Under the pieces are notes generated by a model that saw nothing but the letters and a program-made list of their open reading frames with translations, was not told where the DNA came from and did not search any database. From assembly GCA_030141605.1 (NCBI GenBank), contig JAQGDQ010000539.1, positions 1-64,000 of the forward strand: 64,000 nucleotides of DNA, read 5' to 3'. Made by a program: the position numbers and the translations under genes. Shown one piece after another: positions 1-14,240 of the stretch (the first letter of the stretch is position 1; every line of letters starts with the position of its first letter). Origin of the DNA: Tubiluchus corallicola (taxonomy: Eukaryota; Priapulida; Priapulimorpha; Priapulimorphida; Tubiluchidae).

Positions 1-3000
1 TGGTTAGGTATCTGAGATTTGCAATAGATTTCATCAGTCTATGTGTTAGAGATTGTTCTAAGTGAGTTCTGACTAGATGTTTCGGGTTGTTTGTAGATGT
101 TTGGGACTGCTCTAAATGAGTGGTTAGATGCTGCAGTTTTGTCAATATAGCTAAATAGATGAATAGAATTTGATGTACGTGTCAGATGTTTCAGATTGCT
201 CTAAGTGAGCTCTGATTAGATGTTTCAGAATGTCTGTGGATCTTAACTGATTATTGAGATCAGGTATAAATGCCTTCAGACATGATGTAGATGTTTTCGG
301 TTGCGTATAGATGCCATCTCACCAAACGGTTGCGTTTTCGTACCAGATGCTAGAGTTTGGTCATTGATGTCTTCTAAGAAGCTAATTGAGGCTATCGCTG
401 TATTTCTCTATCAGATACTTATCTCATTGCCTAACATTGCCTGTACAGGTCTTCTGGTTAGGTATCTGAGATTTGCAATAGATTTCATCAGTCTATGTGT
501 TAGAGATTGTTCTAAGTGAGTTCTGACTAGATGTTTCGGGTTGTTTGTAGATATTTGGGACTGCTCTAAATGAGTCTGGTTAGATGCTGCAGTTTGTCTT
601 TGTTTACGTGTCAGATGTTTCAGATTGCTTTAAGTGCGTTCTGACTAGATGTTTCAGAACGTCTGTGGATCTTAACAGATTATTGGGATCAGGTATAAGT
701 GCCTTCAGACATGATGTAGATGTTTTCGGTTGCGTATAGATGCCATCTCACCAAACGGTTGAGTCTTCCTACCAGATGCAAGAGTTTGGTCATTGATGTC
801 TTCTAAGAAGCTAATTGAGGCTATCGCTGTATTTCTCTATCAGATCTTATGTCATTGCCTAACATTGCCTGTACAGGTCTTCTGGTTAGATATCTGAGAT
901 TTGCAATAGATTTCATCAGTCTAAGTGTTAGAGATTGTTCTAAGTGAGTTCTGACTAGATGTTTCGGGTTGTTTGTAGATGTTTGGGACTGCTCTAAATG
1001 AGTCTGGTTAGATGCTGCAGTTTTGTCTATATATCTAAATAGATGAATAGAATTTGATGTACGTGTCAGATATTTCAGATTGTTCTAAGTGAGTTCTGAC
1101 TAGATGTTTCAGAACGTCTGTGGATCTTAACAGATTATTGGGATCAGGTATAAGTGCCTTCAGACATGATGTAGATGTTTTCGGTTGCGTATAGATGCCA
1201 TCTCACCAAACGGTTGCGTCTTCCTACCAGATGCAAGAGTTTGGTCATTGATGTCTTCTAAGAAGCTAATTGAGGCTATCGCTGTATTTCTCTATCAGAT
1301 CTTATGTCATTTGCCTAACATGTCTTCTGGTTAGGTATCTGAGATTTGCAATAGATTTCATCAGTCTAAGTGTTAGAGATTGTTCTAAGTGAGTTCAGAC
1401 TAGATGTTTCGGGTTGTTTGTAGATGTTTGGGACTGCTCTAAATGAGTGGTTAGATGCTGCAGTTTTGTCAATATAGCTAAATAGATGAATAGAATTTGA
1501 TGTACGTGTCAGATGTTTCAGATTGCTCTAAGTGAGCTCTGATTAGATGTTTCAGAATGTCTGTGGATCTTAACTGATTATTGAGATCAGGTATAAATGC
1601 CTTCAGACATGATATAGATGTTTTCGGTTGCGTATAGATGCCATCTCACCAAACGGTTGAGTCTTCCTACCAGATGCAAGAGTTTGGTCATTGATGTCTT
1701 CTAAGAAGCTAATTGAGGCTATCGCTGTATTTCTCTATCAGATACTTATCTCATTGCCTAACATTGCCTGTACAGGTCTTCTGGTTAGGTATCTGAGATT
1801 TGCAATAGATTTCATCAGTCTATGTGTTAGAGATTGTTCTAAGTGAGTTCTGACTAGATGTTTCGGGTTGTTTGTAGATATTTGGGACTGCTCTAAATGA
1901 GTCTGGTTAGATGCTGCAGTTTGTCTTTGTTTACGTGTCAGATGTTTCAGATTGCTTTAAGTGCGTTCTGACTAGATGTTTCAGAACGTCTGTGGATCTT
2001 AACAGATTATTGGGATCAGGTATAAGTGCCTTCAGACATGATGTAGATGTTTTCGGTTGCGTATAGATGCCATCTCACCAAACGGTTGAGTCTTCCTACC
2101 AGATGCAAGAGTTTGGTCATTGATGTCTTCTAAGAAGCTAATTGAGGCTATCGCTGTATTTCTCTATCAGATCTTATGTCATTGCCTAACATTGCCTGTA
2201 CAGGTCTTCTGGTTAGATATCTGAGATTTGCAATAGATTTCATCAGTCTAAGTGTTAGAGATTGTTCTAAGTGAGTTCTGACTAGATGTTTCGGGTTGTT
2301 TGTAGATGTTTGGGACTGCTCTAAATGAGTCTGGTTAGATGCTGCAGTTTTGTCTATATATCTAACTAGATGAATAGAATTTGATGTACGTGTCAGATAT
2401 TTCAGATTGTTCTAAGTGAGTTCTGACTAGATGTTTCAGAACGTCTGAGGATCTTAACAGACTATTGGGATCAGGTATAAGTGCCTTCAGATATGATGTA
2501 GATGTTTTCGGTTGCGTATAGATGCCATCTCACCAAACGGTTGCGTTTTCCTACCAGATGCTAGAGTTTGGTCATTGATGTCTTCTAAGAAGCTAATTGA
2601 GGCTATCGCTGTATTTCTCTATCAGATACTTATCTCATTGCCTAACATTGCCTGTACAGGTCTTCTGGTTAGGTATCTGAGATTTGCAATAGATTTCATC
2701 AGTCTATGTGTTAGAGATTGTTCTAAGTGAGTTCTGACTAGATGTTTCGGGTTGTTTGTAGATATTTGGGACTGCTCTAAATGAGTCTGTTTAGATGCTG
2801 CAGTTTGTCTTTGTTTACGTGTCAGATGTTTCAGATTGCTTTAAGTGCGTTCTGACTAGATGTTTCAGAACGTCTGTGGATCTTAACAGATTACTGGGAT
2901 CAGGTATAAGTGCCTTCAGACATGATGTAGATGTTTTCGGTTGCGTATAGATGCCATCTCACCAAACGGTTGAGTCTTCCTACCAGATGCAAGAGTTTGG

Positions 3001-6000
3001 TCATTGATGTCTTCTAAGAAGCTAATTGAGGCTATCGCTGTATTTCTCTATCAGATCTTATGTCATTGCCTAACATTGCCTGTACAGGTCTTCTGGTTAG
3101 ATATCTGAGATTTGCAATAGATTTCATCAGTCTAAGTGTTAGAGATTGTTCTAAGTGAGTTCTGACTAGATGTTTCGGGTTGTTTGTAGATATTTGGGAC
3201 TGCTCTAAATGAGTCTGGTTAGATGCTGCAGTTTGTCTTTGTTTACGTGTCAGATGTTTCAGATTGCTTTAAGTGCGTTCTGACTAGATGTTTCAGAACG
3301 TCTGTGGATCTTAACAGATTATTGGGATCAGGTATAAGTGCCTTCAGACATGATGTAGATGTTTTCGGTTGCGTATAGATGCCATCTCACCAAACGGTTG
3401 AGTCTTCCTACCAGATGCAAGAGTTTGGTCATTGATGTCTTCTAAGAAGCTAATTGAGGCTATCGCTGTATTTCTCTATCAGATCTTATGTCATTGCCTA
3501 ACATTGCCTGTACAGGTCTTCTGGTTAGATATCTGAGATTTGCAATAGATTTCATCAGTCTAAGTGTTAGAGATTGTTCTAAGTGAGTTCTGACTAGATG
3601 TTTCGGGTTGTTTGTAGATGTTTGGGACTGCTCTAAATGAGTCTGGTTAGATGCTGCAGTTTTGTCTATATATCTAAATAGATGAATAGAATTTGATGTA
3701 CGTGTCAGATATTTCAGATTGTTCTAAGTGAGTTCTGACTAGATGTTTCAGAACGTCTGAGGATCTTAACAGACTATTGGGATCAGGTATAAGTGCCTTC
3801 AGATATGATGTAGATGTTTTCGGTTGCGTATAGATGCCATCTCACCAAACGGTTGCGTTTTCCTACCAGATGCTAGAGTTTGGTCATTGATGTCTTCTAA
3901 GAAGCTAATTGAGGCTATCGCTGTATTTCTCTATCAGATACTTATCTCATTGCCTAACATTGCCTGTACAGGTCTTCTGGTTAGGTATCTGAGATTTGCA
4001 ATAGATTTCATCAGTCTATGTGTTAGAGATTGTTCTAAGTGAGTTCTGACTAGATGTTTCGGGTTGTTTGTAGATATTTGGGACTGCTCTAAATGAGTCT
4101 GGTTAGATGCTGCAGTTTGTCTTTGTTTACGTGTCAGATGTTTCAGATTGTTTTAAGTGCGTTCTGACTAGATGTTTCAGAACGTCTGTGGATCTTAACA
4201 GATTATTGGGATCAGGTATAAGTGCCTTCAGACATGATGTAGATGTTTTCGGTTGCGTATAGATGCCATCTCACCAAACGGTTGAGTCTTCCTACCAGAT
4301 GCAAGAGTTTGGTCATTGATGTCTTCTAAGAAGCTAATTGAGGCTATCGCTGTATTTCTCTATCAGATCTTATGTCATTGCCTAACATTGCCTGTACAGG
4401 TCTTCTGGTTAGATATCTGAGATTTGCAATAGATTTCATCAGTCTAAGTGTTAGAGATTGTTCTAAGTGAGTTCTGACTAGATGTTTCGGGTTGTTTGTA
4501 GATGTTTGGGACTGCTCTAAATGAGTCTGGTTAGATGCTGCAGTTTTGTCTATATATCTAAATAGATGAATAGAATTTGATGTACGTGTCAGATGTTTCA
4601 GCTTGCTCTAAGTGAGCTCTGATTAGAAATTTCAGAATGTCTGTGGATCTTAACTGATTATTGAGATCAGGTATAAATGCCTTCAGACATGATGTAGATG
4701 TTTTCGGTTGCGTATAGATGCCATCTCACCAAACGGTTGAGTCTTCCTACCAGATGCAAGAGTTTGGTCATTGATGTCTTCTAAGAAGCTAATTGAGGCT
4801 ATCGCTGTATTTCTCTATCAGATACTTATCTCATTGCCTAACATTGCCTGTACAGGTCTTCTGGTTAGGTATCTGAGATTTGCAATAGATTTCATCAGTC
4901 TATGTGTTAGAGATTGTTCTAAGTGAGTTCTGACTAGATGTTTCGGGTTGTTTGTAGATGTTTGGGACTGCTCTAAATGAGTCTGGTTAGATGCTACAGT
5001 TTTGTCTATATATCTAAATAGATGAATAGAATTTGATGTACGTGTCAGATATTTCAGATTGCTCTAAGTGCGTTCTGACTAGATGTTTCAGAACGTCTGT
5101 GGATCTTAACAGATTATTGGGATCAGGTATAAGTGCCTTCAGACATGATGTAGATGTTTTCGGTTGCGTATAGATGCCATCTCACCAAACGGTTGAGTCT
5201 TCCTACCAGATGCAAGAGTTTGGTCATTGATGTCTTCTAAGAAGCTAATTGAGGCTATCGCTGTATTTCTCTATCAGATCTTATGTCATTGCCTAACATT
5301 GCCTGTACAGGTCTTCTGGTTAGGTATCTGAGATTTGCAATAGATTTCATCAGTCTAAGTGTTAGAGATTGTTCTAAGTGAGTTCTGACTAGATGTTTCG
5401 GGTTGTTTGTAGATGTTTGGGACTGCTCTAAATGAGTTCTGGTTAGATGCTGCAGTTTTGTCTATATGTCTAAAATAGATGAATAGAATTGGATGTACGT
5501 GTCAGATATTTCAGATTGCTCTAAGTGAGTTCTGATTAGATGTTTCAGAATGTCTGTGGATCTTAACTGATTATTGAGATCAGGTATAAATGCCTTCAGA
5601 CATGATGTAGATGTTTTCGGTTGCGTATAGATGCCATCTCACCAAACGGTTGAGTCTTCCTACCAGATGCAAGAGTTTGGTCATTGATGTCTTCTAAGAA
5701 GCTAATTGAGGCTATCGCTGTATTTCTCTATCAGATCTTATGTCATTTGCCTAACATGTCTTCTGGTTAGGTATCTGAGATTTGCAATAGATTTCATCAG
5801 TCTAAGTGTTAGAGATTGTTCTAAGTGAGTTCTGACTAGATGTTTCGGGTTGTTTGTAGATGTTTGGGACTGCTCTAAATGAGTCTGGTTAGATGCTGCA
5901 GTTTTGTCAATATAGCTAAATAGATGAATAGAATTTGATGTACGTGTCAGATGTTTCAGATTGCTCTAAGTGAGCTCTGACTAGATGTTTCAGAATGTCT

Positions 6001-9000
6001 GTGGATCTTAACTGATTATTGAGATCAGGTATAAATGCCTTCAGACATGATATAGATGTTTTCGGTTGCGTATAGATGCCATCTCACCAAACGGTTGAGT
6101 CTTCCTACCAGATGCAAGAGTTTGGTCATTGATGTCTTCTAAGAAGCTAATTGAGGCTATCGCTGTATTTCTCTATCAGATACTTATCTCATTGCCTAAC
6201 ATTGCCTGTACAGGTCTTCTGGTTAGGTATCTGAGATTTGCAATAGATTTCATCAGTCTATGTGTTAGAGATTGTTCTAAGTGAGTTCTGACTAGATGTT
6301 TCGGGTTGTTTGTAGATATTTGGGACTGCTCTAAATGAGTCTGGTTAGATGCTGCAGTTTGTCTTTGTTTACGTGTCAGATGTTTCAGATTGCTTTAAGT
6401 GCGTTCTGACTAGATGTTTCAGAACGTCTGTGGATCTTAACAGATTATTGGGATCAGGTATAAGTGCCTTCAGACATGATGTAGATGTTTTCGGTTGCGT
6501 ATAGATGCCATCTCACCAAACGGTTGAGTCTTCCTACCAGATGCAAGAGTTTGGTCATTGATGTCTTCTAAGAAGCTAATTGAGGCTATCGCTGTATTTC
6601 TCTATCAGATCTTATGTCATTGCCTAACATTGCCTGTACAGGTCTTCTGGTTAGATATCTGAGATTTGCAATAGATTTCATCAGTCTAAGTGTTAGAGAT
6701 TGTTCTAAGTGAGTTCTGACTAGATGTTTCGGGTTGTTTGTAGATGTTTGGGACTGCTCTAAATGAGTCTGGTTAGATGCTGCAGTTTTGTCTATATATC
6801 TAAATAGATGAATAGAATTTGATGTACGTGTCAGATATTTCAGATTGCTCTAAGTGAGTTCTGATTAGATGTTTCAGAACGTCTGAGGATCTTAACAGAT
6901 TATTGGGATCAGGTATAAGTGCCTTCAGATATGATGTAGATGTTTTCGGTTGCGTATAGATGCCATCTCACCAAACGGTTGAGTCTTCCTACCAGATGCA
7001 AGAGTTTGGTCATTGATGTCTTCTAAGAAGCTAATTGAGGCTATCGCTGTATTTCTCTATCAGATCTTATGTCATTTGCCTAACATGTCTTCTGGTTAGG
7101 TATCTGAGATTTGCAATAGATTTCATCAGTCTAAGTGTTAGAGATTGTTCTAAGTGAGTTCAGACTAGATGTTTCGGGTTGTTTGTAGATGTTTGGGACT
7201 GCTCTAAATGAGTGGTTAGATGCTGCAGTTTTGTCAATATAGCTAAATAGATGAATAGAATTTGATGTACGTGTCAGATGTTTCAGATTGCTCTAAGTGA
7301 GCTCTGATTAGATGTTTCAGAATGTCTGTGGATCTTAACTGATTATTGAGATCAGGTATAAATGCCTTCAGACATGATGTAGATGTTTTCGGTTGCGTAT
7401 AGATGCCATCTCACCAAACGGTTGGTCTTCCTACCAGATGCAAGAGTTTGGTCATTGATGTCTTCTAAGAAGCTAATTGAGGCTATCGCTGTATTTCTCT
7501 ATCAGATCTTATGTCATTTGCCTAACCACATGTCTTCTGGTTAGGTATCTGAGATTTGCAATAGATTTCATCAGTCTAAGTGTTAGAGATTGTTCTAAGT
7601 GAGTTCAGACTAGATGTTTCGGGTTGTTTGTAGATGTTTGGGACTGCTCTAAATGAGTGGTTAGATGCTGCAGTTTTGTCAATATAGCTAAATAGATGAA
7701 TAGAATTTGATGTACGTGTCAGATGTTTCAGATTGCTCTAAGTGAGCTCTGATTAGATGTTTCAGAATGTCTGTGGATCTTAACTGATTATTGAGATCAG
7801 GTATAAATGCCTTCAGACATGATGTAGATGTTTTCGGTTGCGGTTGCGTTTTCCTACCAGATGCAAGAGTTTGGTCATTGATGTCTTCTAAGAAGCTAAT
7901 TGAGGCTATCGCTGTATTTCTCTATCAGATACTTATCTCATTGCCTAACATTGCCTGTACAGGTCTTCTGGTTAGGTATCTGAGATTTGCAATAGATTTC
8001 ATCAGTCTATGTGTTAGAGATTGTTCTAAGTGAGTTCTGACTAGATGTTTCGGGTTGTTTGTAGATATTTGGGACTGCTCTAAATGAGTCTGGTTAGATG
8101 CTGCAGTTTGTCTTTGTTTACGTGTCAGATGTTTCAGATTGCTTTAAGTGCGTTCTGACTAGATGTTTCAGAACGTCTGTGGATCTTAACAGATTATTGG
8201 GATCAGGTATAAGTGCCTTCAGACATGATGTAGATGTTTTCGGTTGCGTATAGATGCCATCTCACCAAACGGTTGAGTCTTCCTACCAGATGCAAGAGTT
8301 TGGTCATTGATGTCTTCTAAGAAGCTAATTGAGGCTATCGCTGTATTTCTCTATCAGATCTTATGTCATTGCCTAACATTGCCTGTACAGGTCTTCTGGT
8401 TAGATATCTGAGATTTGCAATAGATTTCATCAGTCTAAGTGTTAGAGATTGTTCTAAGTGAGTTCTGACTAGATGTTTCGGGTTGTTTGTAGATGTTTGG
8501 GACTGCTCTAAATGAGTCTGGTTAGATGCTGCAGTTTTGTCTATATATCTAAATAGATGAATAGAATTTGATGTACGTGTCAGATATTTCAGATTGTTCT
8601 AAGTGAGTTCTGACTAGATGTTTCAGAACGTCTGAGGATCTTAACAGACTATTGGGATCAGGTATAAGTGCCTTCAGATATGATGTAGATGTTTTCGGTT
8701 GCGTATAGATGCCATCTCACCAAACGGTTGCGTTTTCCTACCAGATGCTAGAGTTTGGTCATTGATGTCTTCTAAGAAGCTAATTGAGGCTATCGCTGTA
8801 TTTCTCTATCAGATACTTATCTCATTGCCTAACATTGCCTGTACAGGTCTTCTGGTTAGGTATCTGAGATTTGCAATAGATTTCATCAGTCTATGTGTTA
8901 GAGATTGTTCTAAGTGAGTTCTGACTAGATGTTTCGGGTTGTTTGTAGATATTTGGGACTGCTCTAAATGAGTCTGGTTAGATGCTGCAGTTTTGTCTAT

Positions 9001-12000
9001 ATATCTAAATAGATGAATAGTGATGTACGTGTCAGATGTTTCAGATTGCTCTAAGTGAGTTCTGACTAGATGTTTCAGAACGTCTGTGGATCTTAACAGA
9101 TTATTGGGATCAGGTATAAGTGCCTTCAGACATGATGTAGATGTTTTCGGTTGCGTATAGATGCCATCTCACCAAACGGTTGAGTCTTCCTACCAGATGC
9201 AAGAGTTTGGTCATTGATGTCTTCTAAGAAGCTAATTGAGGCTATCGCTGTATTTCTCTATCAGATCTTATGTCATTGCCTAACATTGCCTGTACAGGTC
9301 TTCTGGTTAGGTATCTGAGATTTGCAATAGATTTCATCAGTCTAAGTGTTAGAGATTGTTCTAAGTGAGTTCTGACTAGATGTTTCGGGTTGTTTGTAGA
9401 TATTTGGGACTGCTCTAAATGAGTCTGGTTAGATGCTGCAGTTTGTCTTTGTTTACGTGTCAGATGTTTCAGATTGCTTTAAGTGCGTTCTGACTAGATG
9501 TTTCAGAACGTCTGTGGATCTTAACAGATTATTGGGATCAGGTATAAGTGCCTTCAGACATGATGTAGATGTTTTCGGTTGCGTATAGATGCCATCTCAC
9601 CAAACGGTTGAGTCTTCCTACCAGATGCAAGAGTTTGGTCATTGATGTCTTCTAAGAAGCTAATTGAGGCTATCGCTGTATTTCTCTATCAGATCTTATG
9701 TCATTGCCTAACATTGCCTGTACAGGTCTTCTGGTTAGATATCTGAGATTTGCAATAGATTTCATCAGTCTAAGTGTTAGAGATTGTTCTAAGTGAGTTC
9801 TGACTAGATGTTTCGGGTTGTTTGTAGATGTTTGGGACTGCTCTAAATGAGTCTGGTTAGATGCTGCAGTTTTGTCTATATATCTAACTAGATGAATAGA
9901 ATTTGATGTACGTGTCAGATATTTCAGATTGTTCTAAGTGAGTTCTGATTAGATGTTTCAGAACGTCTGAGGATCTTAACAGACTATTGGGATCAGGTAT
10001 AAGTGCCTTCAGATATGATGTAGATGTTTTCGGTTGCGTATAGATGCCATCTCACCAAACGGTTGAGTCTTCCTACCAGATGCAAGAGTTTGGTCATTGA
10101 TGTCTTCTAAGAAGCTAATTGAGGCTATCGCTGTATTTCTCTATCAGATCTTATGTCATTGCCTAACATTGCCTGTACAGGTCTTCTGGTTAGATATCTG
10201 AGATTTGCAATAGATTTCATCAGTCTAAGTGTTAGAGATTGTTCTAAGTGAGTTCTGACTAGATGTTTCGGGTTGTTTGTAGATGTTTGGGACTGCTCTA
10301 AATGAGTCTGGTTAGATGCTGCAGTTTTGTCTATATATCTAAATAGATGAATAGAATTTGATGTACGTGTCAGATATTTCAGATTGTTCTAAGTGAGTTC
10401 TGACTAGATGTTTCAGAACGTCTGAGGATCTTAACAGACTATTGGGATCAGGTATAAGTGCCTTCAGATATGATGTAGATGTTTTCGGTTGCGTATAGAT
10501 GCCATCTCACCAAACGGTTGCGTTTTCCTACCAGATGCTAGAGTTTGGTCATTGATGTCTTCTAAGAAGCTAATTGAGGCTATCGCTGTATTTCTCTATC
10601 AGATACTTATCTCATTGCCTAACATTGCCTGTACAGGTCTTCTGGTTAGGTATCTGAGATTTGCAATAGATTTCATCAGTCTATGTGTTAGAGATTGTTC
10701 TAAGTGAGAGTTCTAACTAGATGTTTCGGGTTGTTTGTAGATGTTTGGGACTGCTCTAAATGAGTGGTTAGATGCTGCAGTTTTGTCAATATAGCTAAAT
10801 AGATGAATAGAATTTGATGTACGTGTCAGATGTTTCAGATTGCTCTAAGTGAGTTCTGATTAGATGTTTCAGAATGTCTGTGGATCTTAACAGATTATTG
10901 GGATCAGGTATAAGTGCCTTCAGACATGATGTAGATGTTTTCGGTTGCGTATAGATGCCATCTCACCAAACGGTTGAGTCTTCCTACCAGATGCAAGAGT
11001 TTGGTCATTGATGTCTTCTAAGAAGCTAATTGAGGCTATCGCTGTATTTCTCTATCAGATCTTATGTCATTGCCTAACATTGCCTGTACAGGTCTTCTGG
11101 TTAGATATCTGAGATTTGCAATAGATTTCATCAGTCTAAGTGTTAGAGATTGTTCTAAGTGAGTTCTGACTAGATGTTTCGGGTTGTTTGTAGATGTTTG
11201 GGACTGCTCTAAATGAGTCTGGTTAGATGCTGCAGTTTTGTCTATATATCTAAATAGATGAATAGAATTTGATGTACGTGTCAGATATTTCAGATTGTTC
11301 TAAGTGAGTTCTGACTAGATGTTTCAGAACGTCTGAGGATCTTAACAGACTATTGGGATCAGGTATAAGTGCCTTCAGATATGATGTAGATGTTTTCGGT
11401 TGCGTATAGATGCCATCTCACCAAACGGTTGCGTTTTCCTACCAGATGCTAGAGTTTGGTCATTGATGTCTTCTAAGAAGCTAATTGAGGCTATCGCTGT
11501 ATTTCTCTATCAGATACTTATCTCATTGCCTAACATTGCCTGTACAGGTCTTCTGGTTAGGTATCTGAGATTTGCAATAGATTTCATCAGTCTATGTGTT
11601 AGAGATTGTTCTAAGTGAGTTCTGACTAGATGTTTCGGGTTGTTTGTAGATATTTGGGACTGCTCTAAATGAGTCTGGTTAGATGCTGCAGTTTGTCTTT
11701 GTTTACGTGTCAGATATTTCAGATTGCTCTAAGTGAGTTCTGATTAGATGTTTCAGAACGTCTGTGGATCTTAACAGATTATTGGGATCAGGTATAAGTG
11801 CCTTCAGACATGATGTAGATGTTTTCGGTTGCGTATAGATGCCATCTCACCAAACGGTTGAGTCTTCCTACCAGATGCAAGAGTTTGGTCATTGATGTCT
11901 TCTAAGAAGCTAATTGAGGCTATCGCTGTATTTCTCTATCAGATCTTATGTCATTGCCTAACATTGCCTGTACAGGTCTTCTGGTTAGATATCTGAGATT

Positions 12001-14240
12001 TGCAATAGATTTCATCAGTCTAAGTGTTAGAGATTGTTCTAAGTGAGAGTTCTAACTAGGTGTTTCGGGTTGTTGGTAGATGTTTGGGACTGCTCTAAAT
12101 GAGTCTGGTTAGATGCTGCAGTTTTGTCTATATATCTAACTAGATGAATAGAATTTGATGTACGTGTCAGATATTTCAGATTGTTCTAAGTGAGTTCTGA
12201 CTAGATGTTTCAGAACGTCTGAGGATCTTAACAGACTATTGGGATCAGGTATAAGTGCCTTCAGATATGATGTAGATGTTTTCGGTTGCGTATAGATGCC
12301 ATCTCACCAAACGGTTGCGTTTTCCTACCAGATGCTAGAGTTTGGTCATTGATGTCTTCTAAGAAGCTAATTGAGGCTATCGCTGTATTTCTCTATCAGA
12401 TACTTATCTCATTGCCTAACAGGTCTTCTGGTTAGGTATCTGAGATTTGCAATAGATTTCATCAGTCTATGTGTTAGAGATTGTTCTAAGTGAGAGTTCT
12501 AACTAGGTGTTTCGGGTTGTTGGTAGATGTTTGGGACTGCTCTAAATGAGTTCTGGTTAGATGCTGCAGTTTTGTCTATATGTCTAAAATAGATGAATAG
12601 AATTGGATGTACGTGTCAGATATTTCAGATTGCTCTAAGTGAGTTCTGATTAGATGTTTCAGAATGTCTGTGGATCTTAACTGATTATCGAGATCAGGTA
12701 TAAATGCCTTCAGACATGATGTAGATGTTTTCGGTTGCGTATAGATGCCATCTCACCAAACGGTTGCGTTTTCCTACCAGATGCAAGAGTTTGGTCATTG
12801 ATGTCTTCTAAGAAGCTAATTGAGGCTATCGCTGTATTTCTCTATCAGATCTTATGTCATTTGCCTAACATGTCTTCTGGTTAGGTATCTGAGATTTGCA
12901 ATAGATTTCATCAGTCTAAGTGTTAGAGATTGTTCTAAGTGAGTTCAGACTAGATGTTTCGGGTTGTTTGTAGATGTTTGGGACTGCTCTAAATGAGTCT
13001 GGTTAGATGCTGCAGTTTTGTCAATATAGCTAAATAGATGAATAGAATTTGATGTACGTGTCAGATGTTTCAGATTGCTCTAAGTGAGCTCTGATTAGAT
13101 GTTTCAGAATGTCTGTGGATCTTAACTGATTATTGAGATCAGGTATAAATGCCTTCAGACATGATATAGATGTTTTCGGTTGCGTATAGATGCCATCTCA
13201 CCAAACGGTTGAGTCTTCCTACCAGATGCAAGAGTTTGGTCATTGATGTCTTCTAAGAAGCTAATTGAGGCTATCGCTGTATTTCTCTATCAGATCTTAT
13301 GTCATTTGCCTAACATGTCTTCTGGTTAGGTATCTGAAATTTGCAATAGATTTCATCAGTCTAAGTGTTAGAGATTGTTCTAAGTGAGTTCAGACTAGAT
13401 GTTTCGGGTTGTTTGTAGCTGTTTGGGACTGCTCTAAATGAGTGGTTAGATGCTGCAGTTTTGTCAATATAGCTAAATAGATGAATAGAATTTGATGTAC
13501 GTGTCAGATGTTTCAGATTGCTCTAAGTGAGCTCTGATTAGATGTTTCAGAATGTCTGTGGATCTTAACTGATTATTGAGATCAGGTATAAATGCCTTCA
13601 GACATGATGTAGATGTTTTCGGTTGCGTATAGATGCCATCTCACCAAACGGTTGAGTCTTCCTACCAAATGCAAGAGTTTGGTCATTGATGTCTTCTAAG
13701 AAGCTAATTGAGGCTATCGCTGTATTTCTCTATCAGATACTTATCTCATTGCCTAACATTGCCTGTACAGGTCTTCTGGTTAGGTATCTGAGATTTGCAA
13801 TAGATTTCATCAGTCTATGTGTTAGAGATTGTTCTAAGTGAGTTCTGACTAGATGTTTCGGGTTGTTTGTAGATATTTGGGACTGCTCTAAATGAGTCTG
13901 GTTAGATGCTGCAGTTTGTCTTTGTTTACGTGTCAGATGTTTCAGATTGTTTTAAGTGCGTTCTGACTAGATGTTTCAGAACGTCTGTGGATCTTAACAG
14001 ATTATTGGGATCAGGTATAAGTGCCTTCAGACATGATGTAGATGTTTTCGGTTGCGTATAGATGCCATCTCACCAAACGGTTGAGTCTTCCTACCAGATG
14101 CTAGAGTTTGGTCATTGATTTCTCCTAAGAAGCTAATTTTGAGACTATCGCTGTATTTCTCTATCAGATCTTATGTCATTGCCTAACATGTCTTCTGGTT
14201 AGGTATCTGAGATTTGCAAGATTTGTAGATGTTTGGGACT
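1..14240. repeat. Satellite array, ~429-457 bp monomers
   Basis: Head-to-tail tandem array entered at the window edge. The marker ttcggttgcg recurs 32 times, first at 296, 725, 1180, 1623, 2052 and 2507, and last at 13618 and 14047. Spacings fall mainly into classes of 428-429, 443-445 and 452-457 bp, with one deleted 406-bp unit at 7833-8239. The short class lacks the tatatatctaaatagatg linker and the 443-445 class lacks part of the cattgcctgtacagg segment. Monomer variants alternate, and a five-monomer block is repeated after 2211 bp (296 to 2507), so a higher-order arrangement exists. Identity between monomers is very high by eye. One frame stays open for 72 codons in some monomers but is stopped by TGA in most, so it is not coding. 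Confidence 0.95.

Noticed and set aside
301-11618. Repeated 72-80 codon reading frames in the satellite (MRIDAISPNGC...)
   Set aside because: They start at TTG or similar codons, occur only in some monomers and are closed by TGA in the others. They follow the repeat period, not a gene.
1-14240. CRISPR-like or cassette-like array
   Set aside because: There are no short repeats with unique spacers. The whole unit of about 440 bp repeats, and the context is an animal genome.
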